Translations under genes and position numbers: made by a program
The notes under the pieces: generated by a model
Databases searched by the model: none
The model's input: the letters and a program-made list of their open reading frames with translations, nothing else
What the model was told of the DNA's origin: nothing
From: Methylosinus sp. Sm6
Lineage (GTDB): Bacteria > Pseudomonadota > Alphaproteobacteria > Rhizobiales > Beijerinckiaceae
Assembly: GCF_019802345.1 (NCBI RefSeq)
Contig: NZ_JAINDZ010000011.1
Span: 1-64,000 of the forward strand
Length of the DNA: 64,000 nt
Direction: 5' to 3'
Shown here: piece by piece, positions 20,108-30,474 of the stretch
Position numbering within the stretch: position 1 is the stretch's first letter
Layout of the letters: the number at the start of each line of letters is the position of its first letter

Positions 20108-20129
20108 TGACGAAAATCAATATTCGTCA
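20108..20129 (-). promoter_or_regulatory. Inverted-repeat operator for the TetR regulator
   Basis: TGACGAA (20108-20114), an 8-bp AT-rich spacer and TTCGTCA (20123-20129) form a perfect 7-bp inverted repeat. It lies 52 bp upstream of the adaptor start. Size, symmetry and place fit a TetR-family site; that it binds the operon's own TetR protein is inference. Confidence 0.65.
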
Positions 20130-20183
20130 TTCGTTAGACGCTGGCAAAACGCCGCCGTTTCGCTGGCGCGAGCCGCTCGCTCG

Positions 20184-20801
20184 TCATTGCGCCCAGCGGC
20201 CGAGGGCCGCGGCGATAAGCTCGAGCGGCTTCTCGAAGTCGACGCTCTGGCCGATGAGCGCGTGCAGGCAGATCGCCGCGGCGCAGCTGACCGCGACCGG
20301 ACCTCGGCCGATCGCCGGCCGGGGCGCCTGCAGCCGGCGGAACAAGGCGAAGGCGCACAGGCCGATCCCGACGCCGATCGCCGCTTCGCTCGGGCTGTGG
20401 AAGCCGAGACCGACGCGGCTGGCGGCGACGGCCAGAGCGAGGGCCGCGCAGAGCGCGCCGACCACCCACGCGGGCTTTCGCGCCGCGGCAATGGCGCCGA
20501 AGCAGAGGAAGAAGGTCGTCGCCGAAGCCGCATGGCCGCTCGGGCTGTGCACCGCCGCGACATTGGACGCCATGAAGCCGATCTTGGCCGCCGCCGTGAG
20601 AGCGGCGCTGGTCACGATCACGAGGGCGAGAGCCATGGCGGTGCGGCGGTCGCCGGCCGCCAGCAGCGCCGCGACGAGCCCGCCCGAAGCGGCCAGGATG
20701 AAGCCCGGATCGCCCAGCGACGTTATCGCGCCGAGAAACGGTACGAGCGTCTCCACCACAGCCCCCATAAACCGATCGTCGTCGCGAATCACTCGCGCCA
20801 A
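20184..20801 (-). CDS. PAP2-family membrane phosphatase
   Basis: A 205-aa integral membrane protein of the type-2 phosphatidic acid phosphatase superfamily, probably acting on lipid phosphates or undecaprenyl pyrophosphate. Five to six hydrophobic segments are visible. The catalytic signatures are SPSGHAASAT (PSGH motif, about residue 87) and SRVGLGFHSPSE (the SRxxxxxH block, where the last acidic residue is Glu). The upstream Lys-type motif is weak (AAKIGFMASN), so the substrate is uncertain. An internal Met at residue 12 is an alternative start. Confidence 0.75.
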   Translation of the reverse strand: MARVIRDDDRFMGAVVETLVPFLGAITSLGDPGFILAASGGLVAALLAAGDRRTAMALALVIVTSAALTAAAKIGFMASNVAAVHSPSGHAASATTFFLCFGAIAAARKPAWVVGALCAALALAVAASRVGLGFHSPSEAAIGVGIGLCAFALFRRLQAPRPAIGRGPVAVSCAAAICLHALIGQSVDFEKPLELIAAALGRWAQ

Positions 20802-20858
20802 GATAAGCGGAAAGCCCCAGCGGAACAGAATTCGCTTCGTGAGGACGCCAGCGGCGGC

Positions 20859-20888
20859 CTTGCCGCCACGGAGCGCTTCATTCTATAT
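20859..20888 (+). promoter_or_regulatory. Possible heat-shock (RpoH-type) promoter for dnaK
   Basis: CTTGCC (20859-20864) and CTATAT (20883-20888) are 18 bp apart, close to the alphaproteobacterial sigma32 pattern (CTTG... and CYTATAT). It would give a 5' untranslated region of about 150 nt before dnaK. The match is degenerate. Confidence 0.35.
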
Positions 20889-21043
20889 GCGCGTCGCTCT
20901 TGCGCCGATGCAGACCCAATACAATCTGAAGGGACGGTGAACGGCCGACGGGCCGGCGGGCCGAGACATGAGCCGCCGCACGTCCGGCCGCTGGCCGGGC
21001 CGCTTCGGGACCCGGCGAAATTTGGAACGAAAGGAACGGCGAT

Positions 21044-22945
<1,902 letters not shown>

Positions 22946-22971
22946 GGGTTCGTTTCAAGCAAGGGCGCTCC

Positions 22972-23116
22972 CTTCTCCAGCTCGCGGGAGAAGGTGGCCC
23001 TCGCGTCGGCGAGGGTCGGATGAGGGGCCCGCCGAAATGCGACGACACGCTCGACTTGCGGGGCCCTCATCCGACCCGGCTACGCCGGGCCACCTTCTCC
23101 CACGAGTGGGAGAAGG
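22972..23116. repeat. Family C long inverted repeat after dnaK
   Basis: Two arms of about 57 bp (22972-23030 and 23060-23116) are inverted copies. Each holds a CTTCTCC...GGAGAAGG stem next to GGCC...TCGGATGAGGGG. The right arm recurs at 32868-32920 and a short form at 34689-34724. It could fold into a large cruciform or hairpin and end dnaK transcription. Confidence 0.85.
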
Positions 23117-23162
23117 TGCGCGCGTCGAGAGTCGGGCTATCGATTTTCTGGGTCGGCGTCTC

Positions 23163-23666
23163 ATGCTCGTCGTTTTCAGCGGCCGACCCGGATCGGGCAA
23201 GACCACCATCGCCCGATTGCTGGCTCGACGGCTAGAGGCGGTCTATCTTCGCATCGATACGCTGGATGCGACGATTCACGCGGCCTTCGGCGGCGACACC
23301 GAGGACCTCTCCTATCGCATCGCTTATGGCGTCGCGGCCGATAATCTGGCGCTGGGACGAAGGGTCGTCGCCGACTGCGTCAATGACGTGAATGTGACCC
23401 GCGACGCGTGGCGGGACGTGGCGCTGCGGACGGCGGCTCGCGTCGCGGAAGTCGAGATCGTCTGCTCGGACGCGCAGGAACATCGCCGCCGCGTCGACGA
23501 ACGGATCGCCGACATAGCCGGCCTGGTCCTTCCGAGCTGGGAGAAAATCGCCGCGCAACGGCCGGACCCCTGGCTGCGCGACCCGATCGTCATCGACACG
23601 GCCGGCCGCAGCGCAGAAGATTGTCTGTTGGAATTGATGGCGCGCCTGCCCTGCGATAAGAGATGA
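23163..23666 (+). CDS. P-loop kinase-like protein (AAA/zeta-toxin-like)
   Basis: A 167-aa small nucleotide kinase-like protein. Walker A is GRPGSGKTT at about residues 7-15, followed by IARLLARRLEAVYLRIDTLD, the usual order of small-molecule phosphotransferases such as gluconokinase, chloramphenicol phosphotransferase or zeta-like proteins. The C-terminal part contains EHRRRVDERIAD, an Arg-rich lid candidate. ATG 23163 is used because the upstream extension of the frame is made of the family C repeat. It is immediately followed by a MntA/HepT toxin-antitoxin pair and may form one transcription unit with it. The substrate is not predictable. Confidence 0.7.
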   Translation: MLVVFSGRPGSGKTTIARLLARRLEAVYLRIDTLDATIHAAFGGDTEDLSYRIAYGVAADNLALGRRVVADCVNDVNVTRDAWRDVALRTAARVAEVEIVCSDAQEHRRRVDERIADIAGLVLPSWEKIAAQRPDPWLRDPIVIDTAGRSAEDCLLELMARLPCDKR

Positions 23667-23683
23667 CTTGTGGGGGCCGGATC

Positions 23684-23974
23684 ATGAAACCCTCGGTCGC
23701 GCTCGAGATGCATCGCGAAGCCGTCCGCGCCGCGGTCCTCCGCTGCCGTGCGACCAATCCGCGCGTGTTCGGCTCGGTGCTGCATGGGGACGACCAGGAG
23801 GGCAGCGACATCGACATTCTCGTCGACCCGCTCCCCGGCGCGACGCTCTTCGACCTCGGCGGATTGCAGGTCGAGCTCGAGGAAATTCTGGGCGTTCGCG
23901 TCGATCTGCTGACCCCCGGAGACATCTCGCGCTTTTTCCGTGACGTGGTTCTAGCCGAGGCCCGGCCGATATGA
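23684..23974 (+). CDS. mntA: MntA-type minimal nucleotidyltransferase antitoxin
   Basis: A 96-aa protein with the polymerase-beta-like active site GSVLHGDDQEGSDIDILV (about residues 31-48): the GSxxxG loop and the SDIDI pair of metal-binding Asp. In characterised pairs MntA inactivates the HEPN toxin HepT by adding AMP groups to its active-site Tyr. The stop overlaps the hepT start by ATGA, so translation is coupled. The ATG at 23684 is preferred over one seven codons upstream because it starts directly at the conserved helix. Confidence 0.85.
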   Translation: MKPSVALEMHREAVRAAVLRCRATNPRVFGSVLHGDDQEGSDIDILVDPLPGATLFDLGGLQVELEEILGVRVDLLTPGDISRFFRDVVLAEARPI

Positions 23975-24399
23975 AGCGCAAGACGCCGCTCGCGCCGGTC
24001 GGCCATATGCTCGAGTGCGCAGAATGGGCGATCTCCTACATCGACGGAATGGGAAAGGAAGACTTTCTCGAGGATCGCCGCACGCAGCAGGCCGTCATCA
24101 TGAACCTGCTCATCATCGGCGAAATGGCGTCTCGACTCGCGCGCGATCACGCAGAGTTCTGGGAGAAATATCCGCAAGCGCCCTGGCGAGAGATGACGTC
24201 CATGCGCAATAGAATCGCCCACGGCTATTTCGACCTGCGCTTGGACACGATATGGGATACGGCGTCGACGTCGCTTCCCGAGCTGATCTCGATCGTCAAG
24301 CCGATCTTCGACGAGCTCGCCGCGTCTCACGCCGTGGAGGGTCGCCCAGGGGACGACGCGGCTTTCAAGGTAGCGGGTCTCGACGATAAGACCAATTAG
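23971..24399 (+). CDS. hepT: HepT-type HEPN ribonuclease toxin
   Basis: A 142-aa all-helical HEPN-domain protein (DUF86 type). The catalytic R-x4-H-x-Y motif is intact as RNRIAHGY near residue 77, followed by FDLRLDTIWDT. The conserved N-terminal block QQAVIMNLLIIGEMASRL is present. In known pairs HepT cleaves RNA, including tRNA ends, unless AMPylated by MntA. The gene overlaps mntA by 4 bp. Together the two form a complete type VII toxin-antitoxin module inserted between dnaK and dnaJ. Confidence 0.85.
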   Translation: MKRKTPLAPVGHMLECAEWAISYIDGMGKEDFLEDRRTQQAVIMNLLIIGEMASRLARDHAEFWEKYPQAPWREMTSMRNRIAHGYFDLRLDTIWDTASTSLPELISIVKPIFDELAASHAVEGRPGDDAAFKVAGLDDKTN

Positions 24400-24595
24400 T
24401 CGAGCCGAACAATCGGCGAGGCCGACATTGGCGGGGCCTCACCGCCTCGGCGCCAAAACCGAGCACGCCCAACACGCCTTTGGCGTCGCCCGGGAACCGT
24501 GGTAACAGATTTGCCCGAGTTCCTATATCGGCTGTCCGCGATCCTGAGGCGCGCCGCGTCCGCAGGACGGCTCTCCAACTGCTATCGATCGACCC

Positions 24596-25717
24596 ATGTC
24601 CAAACGCGACTTCTACGAAATTCTCGGCGTTTCCAAGACCTCGACCGATGTCGAGCTGAAGATCGCCTTTCGCAAGGCCGCGATGCAATATCATCCGGAC
24701 CGCAATCCCGGCGACGCCGAGGCCGAGGCGCGCTTCAAGGAGATCAACGAGGCCTATCAATGCCTCTCCGACACGCAGAAGCGCGCCGCCTATGACCGCT
24801 TCGGCCACGCCGCCTTCGAGCAGGGCGGCGGCGGCTTCGGCGCCGGCGACGGCTTCGCCGCCTCCATGGCCGACATATTCGACGATCTCTTCGGCGAGGT
24901 GATGGGGCGGCGCAGCGGCGGCCGCGGCTCCGGGCGCGAGCGCGGCTCGGACCTGCGCTACAATATGGAGATCACGCTCGAGGAGGCCTATCACGGCAAG
25001 GCGGCGACGCTGAAGCTGCCGACCTCGATCTCCTGCCAGGCCTGCGAGGGCACCGGCGCCAAGAAAGGCTCCAAGCCCAAGACCTGCCCGACCTGCGCCG
25101 GCCATGGCCGCGTGCGCGCGCAGCAGGGCTTCTTCGCCATCGAGCGGACCTGCCCGACCTGCCAGGGCCGCGGCGAGATCATCGACAATCCCTGCTCGGT
25201 CTGCTCCGGCACGGGCCGCACCACCATCGAGCGCACGCTGTCGGTCAATGTGCCGGCCGGCGTCGAGGACGGCACCCGCATCCGCCTCGCCGGCGAGGGC
25301 GAGGCCGGCATGCGCGGCGGCCCGCCCGGCGATCTCTATATCTTCCTCTCGGTGAAGCCGCACAGCTTCTTCCAGCGCGACGGCGCCGATCTCTATTGCC
25401 GCGTGCCGATCTCAATGGTGCGCGCCGCGCTCGGCGGCAAGATCACCGTCCATACGATCGACGGCGGCGAGACCGACATCAAAATCCCCGAGGGCACGCA
25501 GACCGGCAAGCAGATCAAGGTGAAAGCCAAGGGCATGCCGGTGCTGCGCGGGCGCGAGAGCGGCGATCTCTATGTGCAGATCAGCGTCGAGACGCCGCAA
25601 AGCCTCAACAAGCGCCAGCGCGAGCTGCTCACCGAATTCGAAGAGGAATCCTCGCATCACACACATCCCGAAGCGACCGGCTTCTTCGCGAAAATGAAGG
25701 AGCTGTTCGGCAAATGA
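24596..25717 (+). CDS. dnaJ: Co-chaperone DnaJ (Hsp40)
   Basis: Stimulates DnaK ATP hydrolysis and delivers unfolded clients. The 373-aa protein has all type I DnaJ parts. The J domain (residues 1-70) contains the HPD motif as [10 protein letters not shown] Gly/Phe-rich linker follows (about 75-95). Four CxxCxGxG-type zinc repeats lie at about 143-215 ([40 protein letters not shown]). Two C-terminal client-binding domains and a dimerisation tail end the protein. The intergenic region before it (24400-24595) has no gene. Confidence 0.97.
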   Translation: MSKRDFYEILGVSKTSTDVELKIAFRKAAMQYHPDRNPGDAEAEARFKEINEAYQCLSDTQKRAAYDRFGHAAFEQGGGGFGAGDGFAASMADIFDDLFGEVMGRRSGGRGSGRERGSDLRYNMEITLEEAYHGKAATLKLPTSISCQACEGTGAKKGSKPKTCPTCAGHGRVRAQQGFFAIERTCPTCQGRGEIIDNPCSVCSGTGRTTIERTLSVNVPAGVEDGTRIRLAGEGEAGMRGGPPGDLYIFLSVKPHSFFQRDGADLYCRVPISMVRAALGGKITVHTIDGGETDIKIPEGTQTGKQIKVKAKGMPVLRGRESGDLYVQISVETPQSLNKRQRELLTEFEEESSHHTHPEATGFFAKMKELFGK

Positions 25718-25792
25718 GCGCACGCCATTGACCGAGCGGGCGACCTCGTACATGGTCGCGCGCGATTTAATCGATCGAGGGGCTGTCTCAGC

Positions 25793-26395
25793 GTGTCACT
25801 GAATATCGCGCCACTGAAATCCGCTCTCGCCGACAATGCGCGCTTTCTGCGGTCATGGGTGGAAAATCCCCGCGGCGTCGGCGCCGTCTCGCCGTCCGGG
25901 CCCATGCTCGCCCGCGCCATGGCGAGCTATGTCGACCTCTCCCGGCCCGGCCCCGTCGTCGAGCTCGGCCCCGGCACCGGGCCGGTCACCCAGGCTCTGC
26001 TCGAGCATGGCGTGCCGGCCTCGCGCCTGCTGCTCGTCGAATATGAGACGGCCTTCTGCGATCTGCTGCGGCAACGCTTTCCGGGCGTCGAGGTGGTTCA
26101 GGGCGACGCCTATTCGCTGAAGCAGACGCTGGACGGCAAGGTCGAAGGGCCGATCTCCGCGGTCGTCTCCAGCCTGCCGCTGCTCAACCAGCCCGAATCG
26201 GACCGGCTGCGCCTGCTCGATCAGGCGTTCGACATGATGGCGCCGGGCGGCATATTGATCCAGTTCACCTATGGGCTGTTCTCGCCCATGCCACTGAAGC
26301 GCCATCCCGACAGCTCCGCCTTTTCGGCGGCCGGCTCGCAGGTGTGGGCGAATATCCCGCCGGCGCGCGTGTGGCGCTATCGCCGGACGCGCTGA
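25793..26395 (+). CDS. Phospholipid N-methyltransferase (PmtA-like)
   Basis: A 200-aa class I SAM methyltransferase probably converting phosphatidylethanolamine to methylated forms and phosphatidylcholine. The N-terminal segment FLRSWVENPRGVGAVSPSGP is typical of the Rhodobacter/Sinorhizobium PmtA type. SAM motif I is VVELGPGTGPVTQALLEHGV, followed by LLLVEYETAFCDLLRQRFP. Motif IV lies near SAVVSSLPLLNQPE and the C-terminus has QFTYGLFSPMP. The start is the GTG at 25793. rRNA dimethylases share the same core, but length and N-terminus favour the lipid enzyme. A phosphocholine-specific phospholipase C lies elsewhere in the window (8107). Confidence 0.75.
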   Translation: MSLNIAPLKSALADNARFLRSWVENPRGVGAVSPSGPMLARAMASYVDLSRPGPVVELGPGTGPVTQALLEHGVPASRLLLVEYETAFCDLLRQRFPGVEVVQGDAYSLKQTLDGKVEGPISAVVSSLPLLNQPESDRLRLLDQAFDMMAPGGILIQFTYGLFSPMPLKRHPDSSAFSAAGSQVWANIPPARVWRYRRTR

Positions 26396-26460
26396 CGCCG
26401 CCAGCTCTCAGGGGGCCACGCTGCGGGAGCGGTCGGGTCACGGAAATAAATCCCTGCGCC

Positions 26461-26578
26461 CTCGTCCTGAGGAGCCGCCGCAGGCGGCGTCTCGAAGGGC
26501 GGCGACAGGAGGAAGCCTCGGGATTCTCGCTGTGGCCGTCCTTCGAGACGCCCGCTTTGCGGGCTCCTCAGGACGAGG
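26461..26578. repeat. Family A repeat pair in inverted orientation
   Basis: One copy (CTCGTCCTGAGGAGCCGCC..., 26461-26503) and one reverse copy (...GAGACGCCCGCTTTGCGGGC..., 26535-26578) face each other between the methyltransferase and acetyltransferase genes. Confidence 0.85.
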
Positions 26579-26628
26579 GTGTAGGTAGAGTTTCCTTCAC
26601 CCGATCGTCCTGCTTGCGGGAGCGCATC

Positions 26629-27078
26629 GTGACGCTGACAATTCGCCGCGCCTCTGCCGAAGACGAGCGCGCCGTGGTCGCCCTGTGGAGCGACTGCGGA
26701 CTCGTCGTCAGTTACAATGATCCGGCGGCGGATTTTCGTTTCGCTCGGGCCGGCGCCTGCTCGGATATTTTCGTCGCGGCGGATAGCGCCGAAAAGATCA
26801 AGGGTGCGGTGATGGTCGGCCACGACGGGCATCGCGGCTGGCTCTATTATCTCGCCTCGGATCCGGACTTGCGCGGGCGAGGGATCGGCGAACGTATGGT
26901 GCGCGCGGCGGAGGAATGGCTGCGCGAGCGCGGCATCCTCAAGGCCCAGCTGATCGTGCGGGAAACCAATCGGCGCGTCGTTTCATTCTATGAGCGAATG
27001 GGCTTCGAAGTGGCTCCGCTGGTTCTGATGAGCAAATGGCTGACCCCATCCGCCATCCCCGCCGATGAGGACGGATGA
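26629..27078 (+). CDS. GNAT-family N-acetyltransferase (YpeA-like)
   Basis: A 149-aa acetyl-CoA-dependent acyltransferase. The GTG at 26629 with GCGGGAG in front is chosen, since further upstream the frame consists of repeat DNA. The beta-alpha core shows LTIRRASAEDERAVVALW, YYLASDPDLRGRGIGERMVR (acetyl-CoA-binding motif A) and the C-terminal ETNRRVVSFYERMGFEV. It resembles the YpeA subgroup. The substrate is unknown. Its stop directly abuts the pyrF start codon, so the two are probably cotranscribed. Confidence 0.8.
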   Translation: MTLTIRRASAEDERAVVALWSDCGLVVSYNDPAADFRFARAGACSDIFVAADSAEKIKGAVMVGHDGHRGWLYYLASDPDLRGRGIGERMVRAAEEWLRERGILKAQLIVRETNRRVVSFYERMGFEVAPLVLMSKWLTPSAIPADEDG

Positions 27079-27792
27079 ATGGCGAAACCGCTGGAGAGCG
27101 CCTACGACCGCCTCATCGTCGCGCTGGACGTCGAGGATGCGGCGGCGGCGCGGGCGCTGGTCGCGACGCTCGGCGATTGCGTCGCCTTCTACAAGATCGG
27201 CATGGAGCTGGCCTATGGCGGGGGCCTACCCCTCGTCGAGGAGCTGAAGGCGAAAGGGAAAAAAGTCTTCGTCGATCTGAAGCTCCATGACATCGGCCAG
27301 ACGGTCGAGCGCGCGACTCGGCAAATCGCCCGCCTCGGCGCGGATTTTCTCACCGTCCATGCGTTTCCGCAGACGATGCGCGCCGCGCGCCAGGGCGCCG
27401 GCGACGGCGGCCTGCGGCTGCTCGCCGTCACCGTGATGACCTCCTATGACGATTCCGATCTCGTCGAGGCCGGCTATGCGACGAGCGTCGCCGATCTCGT
27501 CGCGCGCCGCGCAGCGCAGGCGCGCGACATCGGCATAGACGGGCTGATCCTGTCGCCGCAAGAGGTCGCGCCGATTCGCGCGCTGGTCGGGCCGAGAATG
27601 ACGCTGGTGACGCCGGGCGTGCGGCCCGCGGGCGCCGCGCTCGGCGACCAGAAGCGCGTGATGACGCCGGCCGAGGCGATCGCCGCCGGCGCCGATCATC
27701 TCGTCGTCGGCCGCCCGGTGACGCAGGCGCAGGACCCGCGCGCGGCGGCGGAGGGGATCGTCGCGGAGATCGCGCGCGCGCAGGGCGCGTGA
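27079..27792 (+). CDS. pyrF: Orotidine 5'-phosphate decarboxylase
   Basis: Last step of UMP synthesis: decarboxylation of OMP in the cytoplasm. The 237-aa product has the family's catalytic stretch [13 protein letters not shown] with the Lys-Asp pair, the N-terminal [29 protein letters not shown], and the phosphate-binding loop [10 protein letters not shown] with [15 protein letters not shown] 27079 follows the preceding stop without a gap. A LysR gene lies convergent, 11 bp downstream. Confidence 0.96.
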   Translation: MAKPLESAYDRLIVALDVEDAAAARALVATLGDCVAFYKIGMELAYGGGLPLVEELKAKGKKVFVDLKLHDIGQTVERATRQIARLGADFLTVHAFPQTMRAARQGAGDGGLRLLAVTVMTSYDDSDLVEAGYATSVADLVARRAAQARDIGIDGLILSPQEVAPIRALVGPRMTLVTPGVRPAGAALGDQKRVMTPAEAIAAGADHLVVGRPVTQAQDPRAAAEGIVAEIARAQGA

Positions 27793-27802
27793 ATACGCGC
27801 GC

Positions 27803-28708
27803 TCAATGTTCCTCGCAGGGCGGGCGTTGCGAAAATTCCAGCGTCACGAATTCGATGAAGGCCCTCACCTTCGAGGGCACGTGGCGGCGGCTCGGATGGA
27901 CGATGAAAATGCCGAGCGGCTCGATCATGCGGTCGGCAAGAACCTGTTCGAGCTCGCCCGCCCGCAGAAGCTCGGCGACATAGAAGTCCGGGGCGCAGAC
28001 GAGTCCGAGGCCGGCGGCCGCCATGGCGCAGAGCGACTCGGCGTTGTTGCTGGCGAAGCGGCTCGACAGGCGCACGAGCTCGGGACCGTCCGGCCCGTCG
28101 AAGGGCCAGGCGGCGCCGACCGTCGCATGGCTGTAGCGAAGACACTCGTGTTCGGAAAGATCGGCCGGCCGGCGCGGACGCCCGCGCCGGTCGAGATAGG
28201 ACGGCGCCCCGCAGACCATGAGCTTCGCTGAAGCGATTCGGCTCGCGACCAGCGAGCTGTCCTCGAGCCGGCCGATGCGAATGGCGAGATCACAGCCCTC
28301 CTGGACGAGATCTACGAATTTGTCGTCGAGCAGCAATTCGACGCCCACTTTCGGATGGCGCTCGGCGAATTGGGCGATGAGCGGCGCGATGAACCTCGAG
28401 CCGAAAAAGGATGGCGCGCTCACCCGCAGGCGCCCGACCGGCTCGGCGGCGCCGCTCGTCGCCTCGTGCTCGGCGGCCTCGATCGCGTCGATGATCTCGC
28501 GGCAGCGCGCCGCATAAGTCGCGCCCGCCTCGGTGAGCCCGACCGAGCGCGTCGTACGGTCGAGCAGCCGCAGGCCGAGATGGGCCTCGAGGTCCATCAC
28601 ATGCTTGCTCGCCATGGCGCGGGACAAGTCGCGCCGTTCCGCGGCGGCGGTGAAGCTGCCGGCCTCCGCCACGGCGACAAAAGCTCTCATGGCCTCGAGC
28701 AGATCCAT
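27803..28708 (-). CDS. LysR-type transcriptional regulator
   Basis: A 301-aa LysR regulator. The winged helix-turn-helix is at residues 1-60 (MRAFVAVAEAGSFTAAAERR, SRAMASKHVMDLEAHLGLRL). The co-inducer domain with two Rossmann-like lobes covers about 90-295. It is divergent from the flavodoxin-like gene at 28800 with 91 bp between the starts, so it most likely controls that gene, perhaps in response to redox-active compounds. This is inferred from gene arrangement only. Confidence 0.9.
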   Translation of the reverse strand: MDLLEAMRAFVAVAEAGSFTAAAERRDLSRAMASKHVMDLEAHLGLRLLDRTTRSVGLTEAGATYAARCREIIDAIEAAEHEATSGAAEPVGRLRVSAPSFFGSRFIAPLIAQFAERHPKVGVELLLDDKFVDLVQEGCDLAIRIGRLEDSSLVASRIASAKLMVCGAPSYLDRRGRPRRPADLSEHECLRYSHATVGAAWPFDGPDGPELVRLSSRFASNNAESLCAMAAAGLGLVCAPDFYVAELLRAGELEQVLADRMIEPLGIFIVHPSRRHVPSKVRAFIEFVTLEFSQRPPCEEH

Positions 28709-28799
28709 TGTCCGAAATCATAGAACAATCAATTCGATTTTCGTGAGATTATTCGGGGTCGCGCTTCGGCTAGCTTCCTCCCATTGGAAGGAGGCCGAC

Positions 28800-29366
28800 A
28801 TGGCTCACATCGCGATCGTTTTTCACAGCGGCTATGGACACACAGCCAGACAAGCGGAGGCCGTCGCGCGCGGCGCGGGCGCCGCGCCCGGCGCGACCGT
28901 GCAATTGGTGAAAGTGGAGGAGGTCGACGCGCATTGGGACGATCTCGCCCGCGCCGACGCGATCGTGTTCGGCTCGCCGACCTATATGGGCGGCGTCTCG
29001 GCGCCCTTCAAAGCCTTCATGGACGCCAGCTCGAAAGTCTGGGCGTCGCAGGGCTGGAAGGACAAGATCGCCGCCGGCTTCACCAATTCGGCGAGCCAGA
29101 GCGGCGACAAGCTCTCCACGCTCCAGCACCTCGCCGTCTATGCGGCGCAGCACGGCATGATCTGGGTCGGGCTCGGCCTGCTCCCAGGCAATAATTCGAG
29201 CCAGGGCAGCATCGAGGATTTGAACCGGCTCGGCAGCTTCCTCGGCGCGATGGCGCAGTCCAACGCCGATCAGGGGCCCGAACACGGCCCGCCTGCGGCC
29301 GATCTGAAGACGGCGGAGCTGCTCGGCGAGCGTGTCGCGAAAGCGGCGATCCGCTGGCGCGGCTGA
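28800..29366 (+). CDS. Flavodoxin-like NAD(P)H quinone oxidoreductase (WrbA family)
   Basis: A 188-aa FMN-binding protein. The phosphate loop is at the N-terminus (VFHSGYGHTARQAEAVARGA) and the FMN ring contact region reads IVFGSPTYMGGVSAPFKAFM, as in WrbA and related quinone reductases. A strong AGGAGG site precedes the ATG at 28800. The family reduces quinones by two electrons and limits oxidative stress. Divergent from a LysR regulator, the usual arrangement for inducible enzymes of this family. Confidence 0.85.
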   Translation: MAHIAIVFHSGYGHTARQAEAVARGAGAAPGATVQLVKVEEVDAHWDDLARADAIVFGSPTYMGGVSAPFKAFMDASSKVWASQGWKDKIAAGFTNSASQSGDKLSTLQHLAVYAAQHGMIWVGLGLLPGNNSSQGSIEDLNRLGSFLGAMAQSNADQGPEHGPPAADLKTAELLGERVAKAAIRWRG

Positions 29367-29393
29367 GCGTTTCATTCGCGCGCCGCACGCGCT

Positions 29394-30206
29394 ATGACGA
29401 GGGCCGGTCGCCGACCGGAGATCAGGCCCTTGCGCATCGCTACATGGAACGTCAATTCCGTTCGCCAGCGGCTGGAGCCGCTTCTCGCCTATCTGCGCGA
29501 GGTCGCGCCGGACGTCCTCTGCCTGCAGGAGATCAAATGCGAGGACGCGGCCTTTCCGCGCCTCGAGATCGAGGACCTCGGCTATAATGTCGAGACCCAT
29601 GGGCAGAAGACGTTCAACGGCGTCGCCATTCTCTCGAAGACGCCGATCGAGGTGGTGCGCGGCCTGCCGAAATTCGAGCATGATCCCCAGGCCCGCTACA
29701 TAGAGGCGCTCGTCTCGACGGAGCGCGGCGCGCTGCGCGTCGCCAGCATCTATCTGCCCAACGGCAATCCGCCGGACACGGAAAAATACGCCTATAAGCT
29801 CGCTTTCATGGACTGCCTCATCGCCCATGCGGCGAGCCTCCTCGCGCTGGAGGAGCCGGTCGTGCTCGCCGGCGACTATAACGTCATCCCCGCGGCGCGC
29901 GACGTGCATGACCCGGCCGCCTGGGCCGGCGACGCGCTGTTCCTGCCGCAGACGCGCGCCAAATTCCAGGAGCTGCTGAACCTCGGCTACACCGAGGCGC
30001 TGCGCGCGACCACCGACGCGAGCGGCCTCTACACGTTTTGGGATTATCAGGCGGGCGCCTGGCAGAAGAACAAGGGCATTCGCATCGACCATCTGCTGCT
30101 GTCGCCGCAGGCCGCCGACCGGCTGACGGGCGTCGCGATCGACAAGGATCTGCGCGCGGGCGCAAAGCCGTCGGACCATGTGCCGATCAGATGCGAGCTG
30201 GCGTGA
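29394..30206 (+). CDS. xth: Exodeoxyribonuclease III (AP endonuclease)
   Basis: DNA repair enzyme cleaving abasic sites and 3' blocks. The 270-aa product has the endonuclease/exonuclease/phosphatase fold signatures: IATWNVNSVRQRLEPLLAYL, LCLQEIKCED (metal-binding Glu), LAGDYNVIPAARDVHDP (catalytic Asp-Asn), and the final SDHVPIRCEL (Asp-His). The ATG at 29394 gives a 12-residue Arg-rich lead. A TTG at 29430, beginning LRIATWNVNS, may be the true start. Confidence 0.93.
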   Translation: MTRAGRRPEIRPLRIATWNVNSVRQRLEPLLAYLREVAPDVLCLQEIKCEDAAFPRLEIEDLGYNVETHGQKTFNGVAILSKTPIEVVRGLPKFEHDPQARYIEALVSTERGALRVASIYLPNGNPPDTEKYAYKLAFMDCLIAHAASLLALEEPVVLAGDYNVIPAARDVHDPAAWAGDALFLPQTRAKFQELLNLGYTEALRATTDASGLYTFWDYQAGAWQKNKGIRIDHLLLSPQAADRLTGVAIDKDLRAGAKPSDHVPIRCELA

Positions 30207-30235
30207 GGCGCCGCTCCGCGAGCGCGTCGCGGGGA

Positions 30236-30295
30236 GCGAGCCTGAAGGCTCGCGGTCCAACGCGCCTCCCCTGGACCGCGAGCCTTCAGGCTCGC
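30236..30295. repeat. Family B palindromic repeat, complete form
   Basis: GCGAGCCTGAAGGCTCGCGG followed by TCCA, and the inverse TGGACCGCGAGCC..., flank a 12-bp centre. Other copies are at 31622, 42323, 42647 and 62733, and a bare stem at 6511. Confidence 0.9.
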
Positions 30296-30323
30296 TCTCG
30301 AAGCCGCAACGCACCCTCTGGAG

Positions 30324-30437
30324 CATCCTTCGAGACGCGCCCTTCGGGCGCTCCTCGGGATGAGGGGATTGTTCTTTGTTGGACAAAACCAGCCCCTCGC
30401 CCTGAGGAGCCCGCGACGCGGGCGTCTCGAAGGGCAG
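30324..30437. repeat. Family A repeat pair in inverted orientation
   Basis: A forward copy (CATCCTTCGAGACGCGCCC...) at 30324-30365 and a reverse copy (CTCGCCCTGAGGAGCCCGCG...) at 30395-30437 lie directly behind the family B element. Together they fill the 268-bp gap before holC. Confidence 0.85.
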
Positions 30438-30474
30438 GCCACGCGCCCTCCGGCCAGTCACGGACGAGGCGGCG

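Noticed and set aside
22972-23116. Possible CRISPR array in the repeat-rich gap after dnaK
   Set aside because: There are two inverted arms, not direct repeats with regular unique spacers; the same arms occur singly elsewhere.
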